Shown: piece after piece, positions 1 to 13,900 of the stretch
Position numbering within the stretch: the first letter of the stretch is position 1
Layout: every line of letters starts with the position of its first letter
From: Corinectria fuckeliana
Taxonomy: Eukaryota > Ascomycota > Sordariomycetes > Hypocreales > Nectriaceae
Direction of reading: 5' to 3'
NCBI GenBank assembly: GCA_019137255.1
Contig: WPDH01000135.1
Coordinates: forward strand, 1-64,000
DNA: 64,000 bases
The notes under the pieces: model-generated
What the model saw: only the letters and a program-made list of their open reading frames with translations
What the model was told of the DNA's origin: nothing
Databases searched by the model: none
Translations under genes and position numbers: made by a program

Positions 1-43
<43 letters not shown>

Positions 44-48
44 TAATA
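1..48. repeat. (TAA)n microsatellite
   Basis: The first ~48 bases are an almost pure ATA/TAA trinucleotide repeat. A second short run of the same unit lies at about 114-136. It is not a telomeric TTAGGG array. Confidence 0.9.
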
Positions 49-2796
49 AACCTAATATAATCTCTTAGCAGAAGAGATATAGTTATATATACTAATCTAT
101 TTATATATAGAGTCTAATAATAATAATAATAATAATACTCGCTATAAGAGTAAGTTTTTATACTATACATCTACTATATATCTAGGCTAATCTTATATAA
201 GCTAAAAGAAAAAGATAAGCTAAGATAAAAAGTGCTACTACTTTAGGGGAGAAGTCTATTACTCTAAAGAGAGTAGTATAAGTTATCTCCTATTTTATAT
301 ATATTATATAGATAGGTAAGAATAGTATAGTAAGTTTTTACTAAGACTAGGTAAATACTATAGTAGGTAGCTATATAGCTTATACTTATATATATAAAAT
401 ATATAAAGCCTTACTATTTACTACTATTACTACTATTTAAGCCCTAGTAGAGGCTCTCTAGTAAGAGAGGGGTGCTAATAATATAAGTATAAGTTAGTTT
501 TATAGTATATATATAAGCTAATAGTATATAAGAGGAGAAGCTTAAGAGGCTTAAGAATATAGCCCTTTAGGCAAAAAGTTAAGCTCTTAAGTGTGTATAT
601 ATTATACTTATAGTAGTAATTATAAGCCTAATATCTAACTAGTTTAATATACTAGTTAGCAGGATTAACTATATTACTAAGATGCTTAAGTATCTTAAAT
701 ATATTATAATTCTAGCTCTTACCTATCTAAAAAGTATCTCTATTTTTATAGTAGTTAGGTTATTAGCCCCTAAGAGAACTAGTAAGAAGGATAGTAATAG
801 TAATAATAAGGCTAGTAAGACTAGTAATAATACTACTATTAGTAAAAGTATAAAAGAGAGTAATATAAATATATAAGGTTAGATAGTAAGTAGTAAAAAT
901 ATAGGTTTAGGTTAGGTTTATAAGTTAGTATTATAAGCTTAGAGGATTTTAATAAGAGGTTAAAAGATTTAATTAGGATTAGTAGCTATTATAATTAGGC
1001 TGGTTTTTTACTTTTTATAGCTTTTTCTAAGTGTATTTTATACTTCTTATAAGAGGGGTAAAAAATACTTAGTATAATAGTATACTATTCTTATTATAAG
1101 GTTATAAACTTAATTATAGTTACTATAGATTTATAAGACTAGTTTATAGTATAAGATAATATATTAGCTTAGAAACTACTAGGTAAGCAGTTAAGTAGTT
1201 TTATACTTAGATAGTTAGAGCTTAAACTTATATTAGTTTTATAGTAGGTTTATTAGGTATCTCTATTATTTAGTATACCTAAGGTAAAAGATAATAATAT
1301 ATTTAGGTGTTTTTTTACTAGTCTTATATAAGTATTATAGTAAAAGCATATTAGGTATATACCTTTAGAAGAGAAAGCTTCTAAGACTAATTTTTCCTAT
1401 TTATAGCTATATAAGTATTAAGCTTTAATATTTATTAAGATTTTAGTATAAGTATAATACTCTTTTATTATTAGCAGAGGGATAAGCTTTAGCTAGTTTA
1501 AGTTAATTAGTCTTTTAGTGCTCTCTCGCTTTATCTTAAAGTTAAGTTTACTATATAGTCTATTTAGAAAAGATATAAGCTTTTATTATTACTAATATTA
1601 GTTTATACTCTTTATAAGAGAGCTAGCTTTTAAGCTAATTTTTAACTTTTTACTATAGTTACTATTATAGTTTTTACTACTACTTATAGCAAATCTATCT
1701 TAAAGCTATAGTAGTAGTAGCCCTAATAAGCTAAGTAGTATTTTATCTCTTAGTATAGCTATAAAATTAGGTGGCTAGTTTATTAAGGTAGATATTAAGA
1801 GGGGGGATAGCTAGTTTTATCTCTAGTAGGTAAGTAGGTATAGCTTTATAAGCTCTTACTACTATATATAAGTTCTAAGTCTATTTTAATATAAGTACTT
1901 ATATAATACCTTAAGGCTTACTATTAGGGGCTATTAAGATATAATAGGCTTTTATATTATAGACTATAATAAAATAGATAACTTATATATAGATTAATCT
2001 TACTTCTTTAAGGCTAACCTCTTATATACTTATAGTAATTATAGTAAGAGCCTAGTATTAGTACTTAAGTTTCCTTTTAAGATAGTCTATATATAGGCCT
2101 TATAATAGTTTATAATAAAAAAAGAGTCTAAGAAACCTATAAGTTTAGGTAGGCTATACTATTAAGTCTCTAAGTTAGATTTATATTTAGTCTACTATAT
2201 ATTTATAAGTAAAGTAAAAAAGTTATACTTTATTTAGTTCTTAGGTTATACTGTTTATTTAGGCCTAATTATTATATATTTCTTATATAGCCTTAAGCTA
2301 GGTTTAAGTCTCTTTTATATTATAACTAAATACTAGTAGGTTTATATTATCTGTAAATCTAATAACTAATATTCTAAGGGTATTATTAAGAGCTTTATAA
2401 AGGCTAAAAATAAAAAAGATAAATAAAATAAGTAATAAAAGAGATTCTTAAGAGACTCTTACTTTAACTTTAATTAGGTTAAAAGTTTAGCTATTAAATT
2501 AGAGTTATATTATTTATAATATAAGATAGCTAGTAAGCTATACTAGGAGCTATCTAAGGAATCCTTTTAGTTATAAGATAGTAATAAGTTATCTATAGTT
2601 AATACTATTAAAAGCTCTTATAAAGTTAAGTTAGAGGAGAGAGGTGAGGCTATATTAGGCTTATACTATATATACTATTTTAATAACTATAGCTAGAGCT
2701 AGCTTTATTAACTTTTTAGGCTTATTACCTATTTACCTTAAGAGTAGTAGCTTCTTCTCTTTTACTATAGTTATAATATACTTACTAATAACTATT

Positions 2797-2798
2797 NN
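2797..2798. other. Assembly gap (two Ns)
   Basis: Two undetermined bases occur inside the AT-rich block. Such short N runs usually mark a join or an unresolved base call in low-complexity sequence, so the local order should be treated with caution. Confidence 0.9.
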
Positions 2799-5700
2799 TA
2801 TAAGAATAAGTAGGTTATTATATACTTTAAGAAATCCTATAAGGATTCTATCCTCTCTTAAGGCCTTTTATAACTTAATTTAATATAAAGCTTTTTAGAC
2901 CTCTTTAGAGTCTATTATTAAGTGTATATAGCCTAACTTAGGTTTAGGTATCTTAGAGGGTAGAAAAAGGGGAAGGTTAAAGTTATCTGCCTAAGGTTTA
3001 GAGAAGAATTTTCTTACTAAGATCTTAGCTTTATTTGTGTAAAGTATTACTAGCTTAGGTTAGTTTTAGCAGATAAGAGGTAAAAGCTATAAAGAAGTTA
3101 TAATAGTTCTATTATATAGTCTAGCCTATCTTTTTATATTCTAAAATTATATTATATTATACTATAAAAGCTTAATTAGAAGTTTCCTCTAAAGGGTATA
3201 CTATATGTTTTATATATACTAATCTTATATTATATATACCTTAGAGTGTATATACTAGTCTGCTAAATAGCTAGTTTATTAGGCTATATAGTATACTTAC
3301 TTAAGTTTAAAAGTTACTTTAGCTATTTTACTATTTTACTAAGAGTTATAATAAGATCTAGGTTTCTTTTACTTTAAGGTTATATATTTTATAATTATAG
3401 TAAGTTACTTAAAAAGCTATTTAACTTTTATATTTAAGGCCTTTAAGGTAGTTATTATACTACTAGATATATAATAGAGATAAACTACTATTTTATTAGC
3501 TGCTTTTTACTAGTGGGTTTTCTTCTAGTTAAATCTAGAGTTTAGCTTAAAAGCTGTCTTTTTATAGGTGTTTATAATATAAACATACTAGGGGATATAA
3601 TTAGACTCTTTTAGGTTATAGTTAGTTTTTATATAGAAGGTATTAATAGTTTTAGTAGCTTAGATAAGGTCTAAGATGCTATTTTAGTAGCCTTAGGCTA
3701 ACCTAGTAACTATTCTATAAGAGGTAAAAAGGCTAATATAAAGTTATAATACCTTCTCTATAAGGCTATTACTATCTTAGTCTAAGTAGTTATAATAGTC
3801 TTAAAGTAGGTAGTAAAAGTTAAAGTTACTTATAAGAAGTATATAATTATTTAGAGTAGTACTAGTAAGAGCTTATAGTATAAGTAAGTTACCTCTATTA
3901 TTTAGGGGATTATATAAGGTAATAATTTAGTATTAGGTTTTTATAAAGGTAATATTAACCTAGTCTTCTTTTACTTATAATATTTATAACTTAAGCTTAT
4001 ACTATTTATTTATATAAACTATTATATACTTACTATAGTAAACTATATAGTAGTTATAATATCTTAGGCAAGCTAGGACTCTTATCTTAAGGTTCTTATT
4101 AGGCTTAAAAAGTATAATTATATTATATTTACTATAGGCTTATAGTGTAATATAAGTTAGAATAGCTTAATAATTAGTATTCTAATATAGCACTAGTATT
4201 AATTAGTAGTCTAAAGGGGGGATAGTAATAGTAATAAGGCTAAGATAATTATTAAAAGAGGGGATAGTATATAAGCAGCTTAGGCTTATATTAAGGCTAA
4301 GCTAGTAGATATTATATATAATCTGTTTATTAAGCTAGAGGGCCTTTTAGGTTTTCTTAATAAGAACTAAATAAGCTAGGCTAATAGTAAGAGCAGTAAG
4401 AGTAAGAGCCTCTAAGTTAAAAGTTTAGTTACTATATATTCTTAGAAGTAGAGAGGTCTATCTAAGTATTCTTTCTTAGCCTAGGCCTAGTATAAGGCTA
4501 TAATAAGATAGTTATAGCTCTAAGCTAAGTATTTACCCTTATAGAGGATATAATTTAAGGGGATTTCTTTATATTTAGTTAGGTATCCTTCTCTATTAGT
4601 ATATATAACACCTTTATAATATCTATAGGTTAAAGCTAATTTATAGTTTTAAGCTAAGTATCTAAACTTAAAGCAGTTATAGTATTAAGTAGGTTAGAGC
4701 CTCTTATTAAAAGGCTTATAATTATATAGTTATATATTAAGCAGTAAGCTATTATCACACAGGTAGTTAGCCTTTTTAATAAAGCTAATATATAAGATAA
4801 GATTTATCTTTACTTTAAGGCTAAGTTAGCTAGTCTTTTACTTTTTAACTTAGAGGATTTTTAGTTAATTAGATCTATTAATTTCTTTAATAAGCTTATT
4901 AGTATTATTTAGGATAGATATAAGTTAGATTCTTTTTACTATTACTATAAATATTAGGAGGGAGAGAGCTATACTATTACTAAAAGCTTTAATAACCTAA
5001 TCTTTAGTATAAATAGCTTATATCTTATCTACTATATAAAATATAAGAATAGTATTACCACTTAGTAGCTTTCTTACTATAATAACACTAGAGTCACTAT
5101 AAGCCTAGTTTACTATCTTAATAGTATCTTTTAGGGTTTAGCTATTAATATTAAGAGGTGTGTTTCTTATTTAGATTATAACTTTATATTTAATATAGCT
5201 TTAGGTTATTTACTTTATATTTCCCTAGTTTAAGAGTATTAAGTTTTATACTATAATTAATATATAAGAAGGTTAGTCTCTCTTATAATCTAGGGGTATA
5301 ATAAGAGCTGTATTAATAATAGAGGTAAGAGCTATAATAATATTTATAGTGATTTAGTCCTTAAGGGCTGTTTTATAGTTATATATTATATTCTTCTTAT
5401 ATAAGATATAAGCTTATATCTTATATATAGATATATAGGTTTAGATAATATGTTAAACTTGTTTAAGAGATATAGTAGGGATAATTCTAGTGATAGCACT
5501 ATATGCTTTATTTTCTAGGTTATCTGCTAGTATTCTACTTAGTTTTATAGCAGGTTTATTATTTTCGCTTAGTATATACTAGCTAATTCTCGCGAGAGAG
5601 TTATATTAACTTTAGTTAAGTTTATATACCCCTAAATTAATAGCTATTAGAAGCATATTAGTACTATTACTATAGTCCTAATATGCTATTATCCCTAGGG

Positions 5701-6927
5701 TAATATATATATAAGGATTTAGATTTTAGTATTAAAATATATTTTAGAGGCAGATTAAGGCTATAGTGAGCAGAAACTAGGTAAGTAAGAAAAATATATA
5801 TTATAATTAGGATATAATAAATAAGTATTAAATCTAGCTAAATAAGTAAGAGATATTATAAAAAAGTATTAGAATTTAAGTTAAAAGAAAGTCTTAAAGA
5901 TAACTAGAAGACTACTTACTATTAATAGTTTTAAAACCCTCTTAGTAATTCTTATTATATACCTTTTTAGCCTTATATATAATATACTTAAGCTTTTAAG
6001 TCTTATTTCTAGCTAAGAGTAGTAGTTTTAAAATTTAAAAATAACTATTTTTATTTATTAACTTAACTTTTTAATTCTTATTAGAAAAAGCCTTTATAGT
6101 CTTTTTACTACTAAGAGGGTAGTTTAAAAGCTTATCTTAAAAACTCTTTCTCTAATAGCTAGATAAAAAAGTCTATTTATAATAAGTATTACTTTTTTAA
6201 ATATAATTAGTATACTAGCTACTTATAAAACCTAAGATTAATTAGTAAGTATAAAAAAGAAAAAGAAAATACTTATAGTTACTTAAGATATTAAAAGTAT
6301 AAGATTAAATATAATAAGAGTAAAAGATAAGATTATTATTACTATATAAAGCTATAAGTAAAGTTTTTAAATAAAAAGCTTAGTTAAAAGTATATAAAAT
6401 AATATACTCTTAAGAATAACTAAACTTAGTATAAATATAAAAAGGGTAAAAATAATAATTAATAGTAAGTTTAGTACTAGTTTAAAAAATACTATTAATA
6501 TCTTAAAAGTTATACTAAAAGAAAATATAAATATTTTAAAATGTTTTTAAGCTTTTACTTTTAAAGGTAAGCTTAATATAAAAAAGGTAACTAAAATAAT
6601 TAAAAGCTTTTTAGAAGTAAATTTAAATATTAAAACTCTTTTTAAACTACTAAAAAGTATTAGATTAACTACTATTATTAGCAGTTTTAAGAAAAACTTA
6701 TAAGTTAGTACTAGTAGTTTTAGTATAAGAAAGGTATAATATAATATATAGTTTAATCTTCTTATTTAGTAAAAGTCTACTAGATAAATTTATACTTATT
6801 AGTATTATACTTTATAAGATTATATAAGTTAGAAAGAGTCTTATATTACTAGGTAGTAAGTACCTCTTACTTAGCTTAAAAGGCTATTATAAAGTAGTAA
6901 ATCTATTAAGAGTAATATAAGTAATAT

Positions 6928-7665
6928 AAGTATATAAGAGTTAAAGTAGTATACCTAACCTTTAATAGAAAGTTCTAGCTATAAGGCTAAAAAGATTAAA
7001 TAATTTAAGTAAGTTATATCACTTAATTATACTATATAACAGGTTATAAAAGAGCTTTTAGTAAGCTTTTAGTAAGCTTTTAGCTTAGTTATACTCTTAT
7101 AATTATCCCCCTCTTTTAACAGTATATTTTAAGCTGCTAGCTTATTAGTAAGTGTAGTATAGCCTTTTTTACTCTAAGTGTAAGCAGCCTCTTCTACTCT
7201 AAGTATAAAAAGCCTTTTTTATACTATTATAAAAGGTCAGCTCTTATAAGGTTAGAAATATAACAATCTTATTACACTTATATATATATATATATTAGAG
7301 GGTGGCTTAACTTTTAAGCTTAAGATAACTACTACTATTAACTCTTAAGGCTTTAGTTATAGTAAGTAACTATATATATTTATTTTTATAAGCTTAACAC
7401 TTATCACAGTTATAAAAATCTTTTTTTTATAGTTAGGCTTATATTAAGACTTAAATATATAACCTTTTATATAATACTAAACCTAATATATACTTAAATA
7501 ATTATAAGAGTTAAAGTAGTATACTTAACTTTTAATAGAAAGTCCTAGCTGTAAGGCTAAAAAGATTAAATAATTTAAGTAAGCTATATTACTTAATTAT
7601 ACTATATAACAGGTTATAAGAGAGCTCTTAGTAAGCTCTTAGCTTAGTTATACTCTTATAAAGTA
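6928..7665 (-). mobile_element. Miniature LTR (TRIM-like) element with target duplication
   Basis: Two direct repeats, 6,933-7,101 (169 bp) and 7,503-7,660 (158 bp), flank about 400 bp of non-coding sequence. Each begins TATAAGAG and ends CTCTTATA, an inverted terminal pair expected of TG...CA ends after RIP. The element is bordered on both sides by AAGTA (6,928-6,932 and 7,661-7,665), a 5-bp target duplication. The first repeat carries one extra copy of an 11-bp unit (AGTAAGCTTTT), which accounts for the length difference. Just inside the first repeat, the minus strand reads AAAAGAGGGGGAT, a good polypurine tract, so the element probably points to the minus strand. No protein-coding potential is visible in so short an interior. 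I infer a non-autonomous element mobilised by a Gypsy-type retrotransposon. Confidence 0.75.
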
Positions 7666-8847
7666 AAGTAAAAGAAAGAGAAGATATTAAAGGAAAAAAG
7701 AAGATAAAAAAAAAAGAGGGCTAAAAAGGCAGATAAAAAGCTTTATAGTTAAAGTATAATAATTTAAGTGATTTATAAAGAGAAATAGTTAAATATATTA
7801 TAAGATAGCTAATATATAAATATCTTTTTAAGTATATAAAATAAGACTTAAAAACCTTATTAGGTAAGTAGCTAAAAAGATAAACACTTTTATATAAGTT
7901 ATCTTATTATAAATTATACTCTTTTTTATTTTTAATATCTCTTTTATATTTTTTTACATTTTAGCTTTTTACCTTAAATACTTACTCTTATCTTAAAATA
8001 CCTTTTGTTTTATCTTCTAATACTACCTATTTATAATAAAAGCAGTTATAATAGTACCTACTATTAATAATAAGCTAGACTGTTTTATATATAACAGCTA
8101 GATCTTATACTTTAAAGTAGAAGTCTCTTAAGAAGAAAACTTATAAGCTTTTTACTATTCTGTTAAATATTATATTTATAAACCCCTAAAAGATATTATT
8201 TTAAGATAACCTGCTTTCTTTTAATCTTATACTAACTAAAGCTACTAAGATAATAATAACCTAATTATCTTAGACTTTTACTTAGATATTACTAATAATA
8301 CCTAATTTAAGATACTATCTTATAATACTTATACTAAAAGCCTTAACAAATAAGTTTATAACTAAACTTAGTCTACTTACTATTAAGATTTTTAAAGCCT
8401 TCTAAAAAGACTCTAATAAGAAAGCTAAGCCTCTAACTTTAAACTTAGTGTTTTACTACTTATCTTAACCTATAAAATAAGAGATATTATAGTTACTATA
8501 AAAGATTATATTTATATTCTTAATTATACCCTCTTTTAAAATGCTAGTCTTAACTTCTCTACTTATAAAAAAGGTAAGAAGAATAGTAAAAGAGATTATT
8601 ACTCTTATCTTACTAAAAGTGCTAAATAAGTCTCTTATACTACTAGAATAAGCTATAAGAGCTATAAGAAATTCTAAAAGGTAATATTTAATAAGCGCTT
8701 TATTATAAGCTTAGTCTACTATGTTAATTATTAGACCTTATATATTTTTAACTACTATAATAGTTAGCTATACTATTATAACTCTTAGGGGTAAACAGTC
8801 TAGTTACACTTAAAGGCTATAACTTTAGCTTTCTAAGAGATACTAGC

Positions 8848-9052
8848 TGTAAGAGTTAGTCTTACTAGGGTGTAAATATAGAGATTATAAAGGTAAGTAT
8901 TAGTATATTATAAAGCTTCCACTTAATAAGTATTTAGTAAGTACTTATCTAGTATTCTTAAAGGGGCTACTAGCTTACTATTTAGGTAAGCCTTAAAGTT
9001 AAGCCTTAAAGGCTTATATTAAGTGTTAATAGTATTAACACTAACTATTATA
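8848..9052 (-). repeat. LTR (left copy) of the Gypsy element
   Basis: This 205-bp copy pairs with 16,190-16,394 over its full length without gaps. It starts TGTAAGAGTTAGT and ends ACTAACTATTATA, which are nearly perfect inverted complements of each other. For a minus-strand element this is the 3' LTR. Confidence 0.85.
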
Positions 9053-11749
9053 ATTATTCTCTCCTCTTTTAAGCCTTATCTTAAAGTGTTATTTTTTATA
9101 ATAAGAAGTTTATTATTTTCTTATATATATAGTAGTTTACTAACTATATAGAAATAATATAGCCTATTATTAGGTTTATTATAATCTAAGTGTTATATAA
9201 GTGGTTATTAGGCTATTATATAAGGGCCTACTTATTTTATATCTTAAATATTTACTTTAGGTTTTTATTTACTCTAAGTTTAAAATTCTCTTTTTCTTAT
9301 AACCTTCTTTAAAACTCTCTTATCTATAGTTAATATATTAGTTTTTTCTCTTAACTTTATGTTTTTTCTTTTAATTAGTTTTTACCCTCTTAATATTATC
9401 TTTACCTGCTTACTAAGTGTTTAGCCTTTATATACTAATATTAATCCTTAGAGTTATAGCTATAGTGTTAAAAAAGTTTTATATTTAGGCTAAAATTAAT
9501 TTCTCTTTTTTAGATAAGAAGTTTTCTAAAATACCTTCTAGTAGTATTTCCTGCTTTTATTATATTTAATAGAAATACTATTTCTTCTTATATTCTTATA
9601 TATATAGTTCTTTTATTTCTTACTATACTATTTATAAAGTCTTAAATAAGTAATATAACTAAATATATATTATAAGTACTTAGTAAGCTATAAGTGCTTA
9701 TACTAATCTTATAATAATAGATTCTTACTAAGTTAGTTTTTATAGTATAATAGTATTAGAACTTTCTTTACTATCTTTCTTACTATAACTAAAATAATAA
9801 AAAGAAGAGTATTTCTACTATTAGCTACTAGTATATTATTTATACTATTTATACTATTACTACTATATAGTAAAACCTTATTAAGTTTGCTAAAAACCCT
9901 ATAAGTATTTATATTTAAAGTAGTAATATATATTTATTTATATACTAAAAAGTAGTTACTTTTACTTAGATTTAAGCTTTATATACTAAGGTTAAATTTA
10001 GTTTAATTAACTATAAGAACTAGTTAGTTTTATAAGCTTATCTAGTATTTATAATACTCTTATATTACTATAATAACTTTATCTCTTAACTCTTATTATT
10101 AGCTTTTTATACTCTAATAGTTACTAAGTATACACTTACTATTAAGATATCTAATAAAAGTTTTACTTATACTTTTTCTAATAATTTTTCTAAGACTATC
10201 TAAGCCTTTATTATTTAGTATTATAATAATAGAGCTTTTAAGCTATTTTTTTTTTATAAGTATAGTATCTTTTTACTATAATAACTAACTAGCTTCTAAC
10301 TGTTCTTATAATAATAAAAGCTTAGTATATAATAATAGTATATTTAGTAATTCTTCTTATTATAGTTTAGTTTATTTCTTAGCCTTTTTTTACACCTCTT
10401 TTTATGCCTTTTATAGCTATTAGCTACTTACTTAGGATTCTAAAAGAAAAGCTCTTACCTGTTTTAAAACAGAGTATATTATAGCTAAGTAGTAATACTT
10501 AAAAGAGAAATAACTTTAAGAGTAAGCTTACTAAGAGTAGAATAAGAAGAATAATAAGAAGGAGAAAAAAGTCTAGTCTTATTATAGTAGTTAGATTTAT
10601 TATACCTTTTTTTAGGCTTAAATTTTTATTATTAGTTTAGTTTATAGTTTAGTTTTTTTTATAGTTTTAAGTAGCTTTTATTTAGGGTTTTAGTAGTTTA
10701 GTTATTTAAGTTTATATTTAAGTTAAAAGAGAGTAAGTATTTATTATCTAGTTATTATTAGGTTTTTACCTGTTATTAGAGATTCTTATTATTTTATTTC
10801 TTATATATATACTTTTATTATTAGTAATATTACTATACTATTTTTATTATATTTTCTAAGTAAATTATAAGTTCCTAAGTGTTATATTTTACTAGCTATC
10901 TTATCTATTTTACTAAGTAGAAGGTTTTTTCTCTTATTTTCTTATTTATAATAAATTTTTTAACTTTCTACTTATTCTTTTCTTTTTTAAGTTCTAAAAG
11001 GGTTATTAAGTGTTTATTAAGTATTTTATATATATCTTTTTATAGTTTAATAAGTAAAACTAAAAACATATTATATATCTTTTAGTATTATTTTAGCAGG
11101 TAAACTTAATAAGCTTATTTTCTAACTTTTTTAGCTATTATAACTTAAATAAACTTAGGTGTTAATTTCTTATATTTAAATTAGAAGTTATATATAAATA
11201 GTTTTACTACTTATTCTACTTAGTATTCTTATTTAAGATGTCTTTTATTATAGTTTTTAGCTTAGGCTTTTATTACTTATTTTTAGCACTTATAAGCTTT
11301 ATTATATACTTAGCAAAGAGTTTTAATATGCTTAGTCTCTTCTTATATAGTGGTTTTTAAGTGTTATAATATATACTTTACTACTTTTAGGTAGTACTTA
11401 TATAAGGCTTATATTAGAAATATACTAATATTACTATATTAGCTATTATTATATATAAATTCTACTTTTAGTAATTATACTATCTATCTTTTAGAAGACT
11501 TTCTTATATAGATTTATAGATATTTCTTAATAGCCTAGTTTATTCTCTTTATCTAGCTATTAGTTTATAAGTGATATATAATAGATAGTTACTAATAGGT
11601 TACCCTTTTAATTATAAGGTCCTCTTAGAATTAGCTTATAAAAAGCTTATTTTTATTACTTATAATTCTTTTAAGACTTCTAAACTTATATTCTACCTGC
11701 TTATAAAGCACTTATACTAATTAGGCTATTATTATAGTTTTCTTATAGA

Positions 11750-12010
11750 GAATAAATATTATATATTTTATTATATAGTATATAATTACTAGAATTATAT
11801 TATATTTCTTATTATCTACTTATATACTATTTAGTAAACTTATAATAAAGTTTATACTAATTTCTTAAAATAGGTATAATAGTATTAAGAGTGATTATAA
11901 ATATTTATAAGGCTTATACCTTAAGGTTTTTACCTCTTAGTATAGTTAGTAGCTAGTTATATACTTAGCTATATTTTTTCTAATCTTATTCTAATAGAAC
12001 TTCTTACTAA
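11750..12010 (-). pseudogene. Integrase ghost (zinc-binding and start of catalytic core)
   Basis: Read on the minus strand, and allowing for C-to-T and G-to-A changes, one frame gives LIRKKFY...IRKNIAKYITS-QL-QEVKTLRYKPY followed by LQSL...FQEISINFI. This matches the usual Gypsy integrase pattern (FYWPGM..DV..YV.SC..CQ..K....P.G.LQ.LP.P...W..ISMDFI). The Cys and Asp codons expected in this pattern appear as Tyr and Asn codons, as RIP predicts. The frame is broken by TAA and TAG codons. It is a relic inside the element at 8,848-16,394. Confidence 0.75.
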
Positions 12011-13399
12011 TAAGTTCTAATATCTTTATAGTTTTTATATATTCTACTTTAAGATTATTATAGTACTAGTATAAGATTTTAAGTCTTAATACCTCTTATA
12101 TAAGAATTACTAGTCTACTCTTAAAGAATAAGGTTTTATTTTAATTATAAAAGTAGTAACTTAGCTTACTAGCTATTTATCACACTCTTACTAACTATTA
12201 TTAATAGAACTAATTATTAGCTTATAATCTTCTAACTAGTTCTTTTAAGTGTAATAAGAGTTATAATAAAAATACTATTTTACCTTTTATAAGCTCTCTT
12301 ATAATTTAGTATAAGATATATTACTCTAGATTAATAATCCTAGCTTTAGTAGAGTCCTCTTAGCTTTCTTAATAGGCTGTTTCTTACTAAGTATTCTCTA
12401 ACTACTTTTAGGTTATACTAGCTTATCTTTAGGCTTAGGTAACTATAAAAATAAACACTTCTTATATTTAACTTTTCTAGTCTTTTAAGAGAGTTTAAAA
12501 TAAGAGGTACTCTTTTTAGACTTATTATTTTATAAGGTTTTTAAGACTTAATTATACTACTTATATATATACTCTTATAGTTTCTATCTTACCTCTAATA
12601 TTAGTAATTATTTATTATATATCTAGTAGTAGATTTTTAATAATCTACAGCTTTATTATAAGAGTAGGTAGTATATTATTATAGCTAACCTTACCTTTTA
12701 TATAGTTAAAACATCTTAATAGTCTATCTATAAGGTTTTAAATCCTAAAGTGGTATTTAATATTAAAGTTAAAAAGTACTAACTTATATACCTAATAAGT
12801 AAGCCTTTCTTAAAGGTTTTATACTAGTATAGTAATTACTTTCTTAAGTGCTATATAGTCTATTAGTAAAAAGAACTTATCTAAAAGTCTTAGTAGGTAG
12901 TAGCTTTAGTGCTTAAGGCTTTTAATAATAGCTAGTAGCTTTTATTATCTTATACCTTATTATTACTTAATATTTATAAGCTTATATAATATATAAGTAA
13001 TAAGTCTCTATTAATTATTAAATAGTTATATTAAGATCTTTAAGATTACTTATAAGAATATATCTATTTCTACTTATATACACTTAGTAAGGTCTTAATA
13101 TTATAAAATAGTCACTAAGTAAAATATACACTTAAGAGTTTAAAATACTATTTTCTTCTTCTCTCTCTATTAAAACCTTTTAGCCTTTTTATCTTATTTT
13201 AGCTAAGCTATTAAGAGAGTAGTAATTTTAGAGTACTTTATAATAAACTTCTAGTAGAAGTTATAAAATTCTTAAAAAACTTAAATATCTTTAATATTTT
13301 TTAATATTAGCTACTTAGTGATTATATAGACTTTAGAGGGGTTTATTTTTAACTCCTTTTAGGTAATAATATACCTTAGAAACTTAACTTCTTATTAGT

Positions 13400-13900
13400 A
13401 AAATATATATTTTAATAGCTTAGTATATAGTTAAAAGCTTTATAGTCTGTAAAGTACCTTTTTAATATTCTTAGTATATTATTCTCTAGTTTTTAAGTAT
13501 ATAATAATATTATTTAGGTATATAATATAGTAAGTATTTAGTAACCTAGTAAGTGCTTAGTAAATATATACTTAAAATATAGCTAGAGTATTAGTTAATC
13601 TAAATAGTATAATAGTATATTTAAAGTAATTATATCTTATATAAAATATAGTTTTCTACTAGTTGTTTAGCTTAATCTAAATATAGTAATATATATTATA
13701 AATATTAATCTTTAAGATCTATCTTACCCTAAATAATTAATCTAATAGATTGCTAATTAATAGTAATAAATAATAGTTTTTCACTATAATAGTATTAAGA
13801 CCTTTATAGTCTATATAGATTTAGATTTCTCTATCTTTTTTTAGTATAAAAAAAATAAATATACTAGCTTTACTTATAGAATATCTAATCTAATTATTTA
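13400..13900 (-). pseudogene. Reverse transcriptase ghost (Ty3/Gypsy)
   Basis: The minus strand contains a recognisable IDYKGLN..IVKNYY segment near 13,780-13,830 (family pattern VDYRGLN..T.K..YPLP). Further downstream at 13,494-13,523 it reads YLNNIIIY, a mutated form of the catalytic YLDDI.IYS motif. The two catalytic Asp codons read AAT AAT at 13,509-13,514 instead of GAT/GAC. The segment after it (KTRE.YTKNIKKVLYRL) also fits the Gypsy pattern. Loss of both catalytic Asp residues and many stops make it non-functional. Confidence 0.8.

Noticed and set aside
682..876. 64-codon open frame inside the AT-rich block, rich in Ser, Lys and Asn
   Set aside because: No family signature, low-complexity composition and surroundings saturated with RIP; a chance opening is more likely than a gene.
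1780..2420. Plus-strand frame interrupted only by TAA and TAG, possibly a decayed protein
   Set aside because: Because TG is depleted, TGA is rare in all frames, and the density of TAA/TAG is about what this base composition would give. The translated text matches nothing I know.
4800..5750. Plus-strand frame that reads like a long decayed protein
   Set aside because: Same problem: stop density is not clearly below chance, and no motif is recognisable, unlike the Gypsy ghost on the minus strand.
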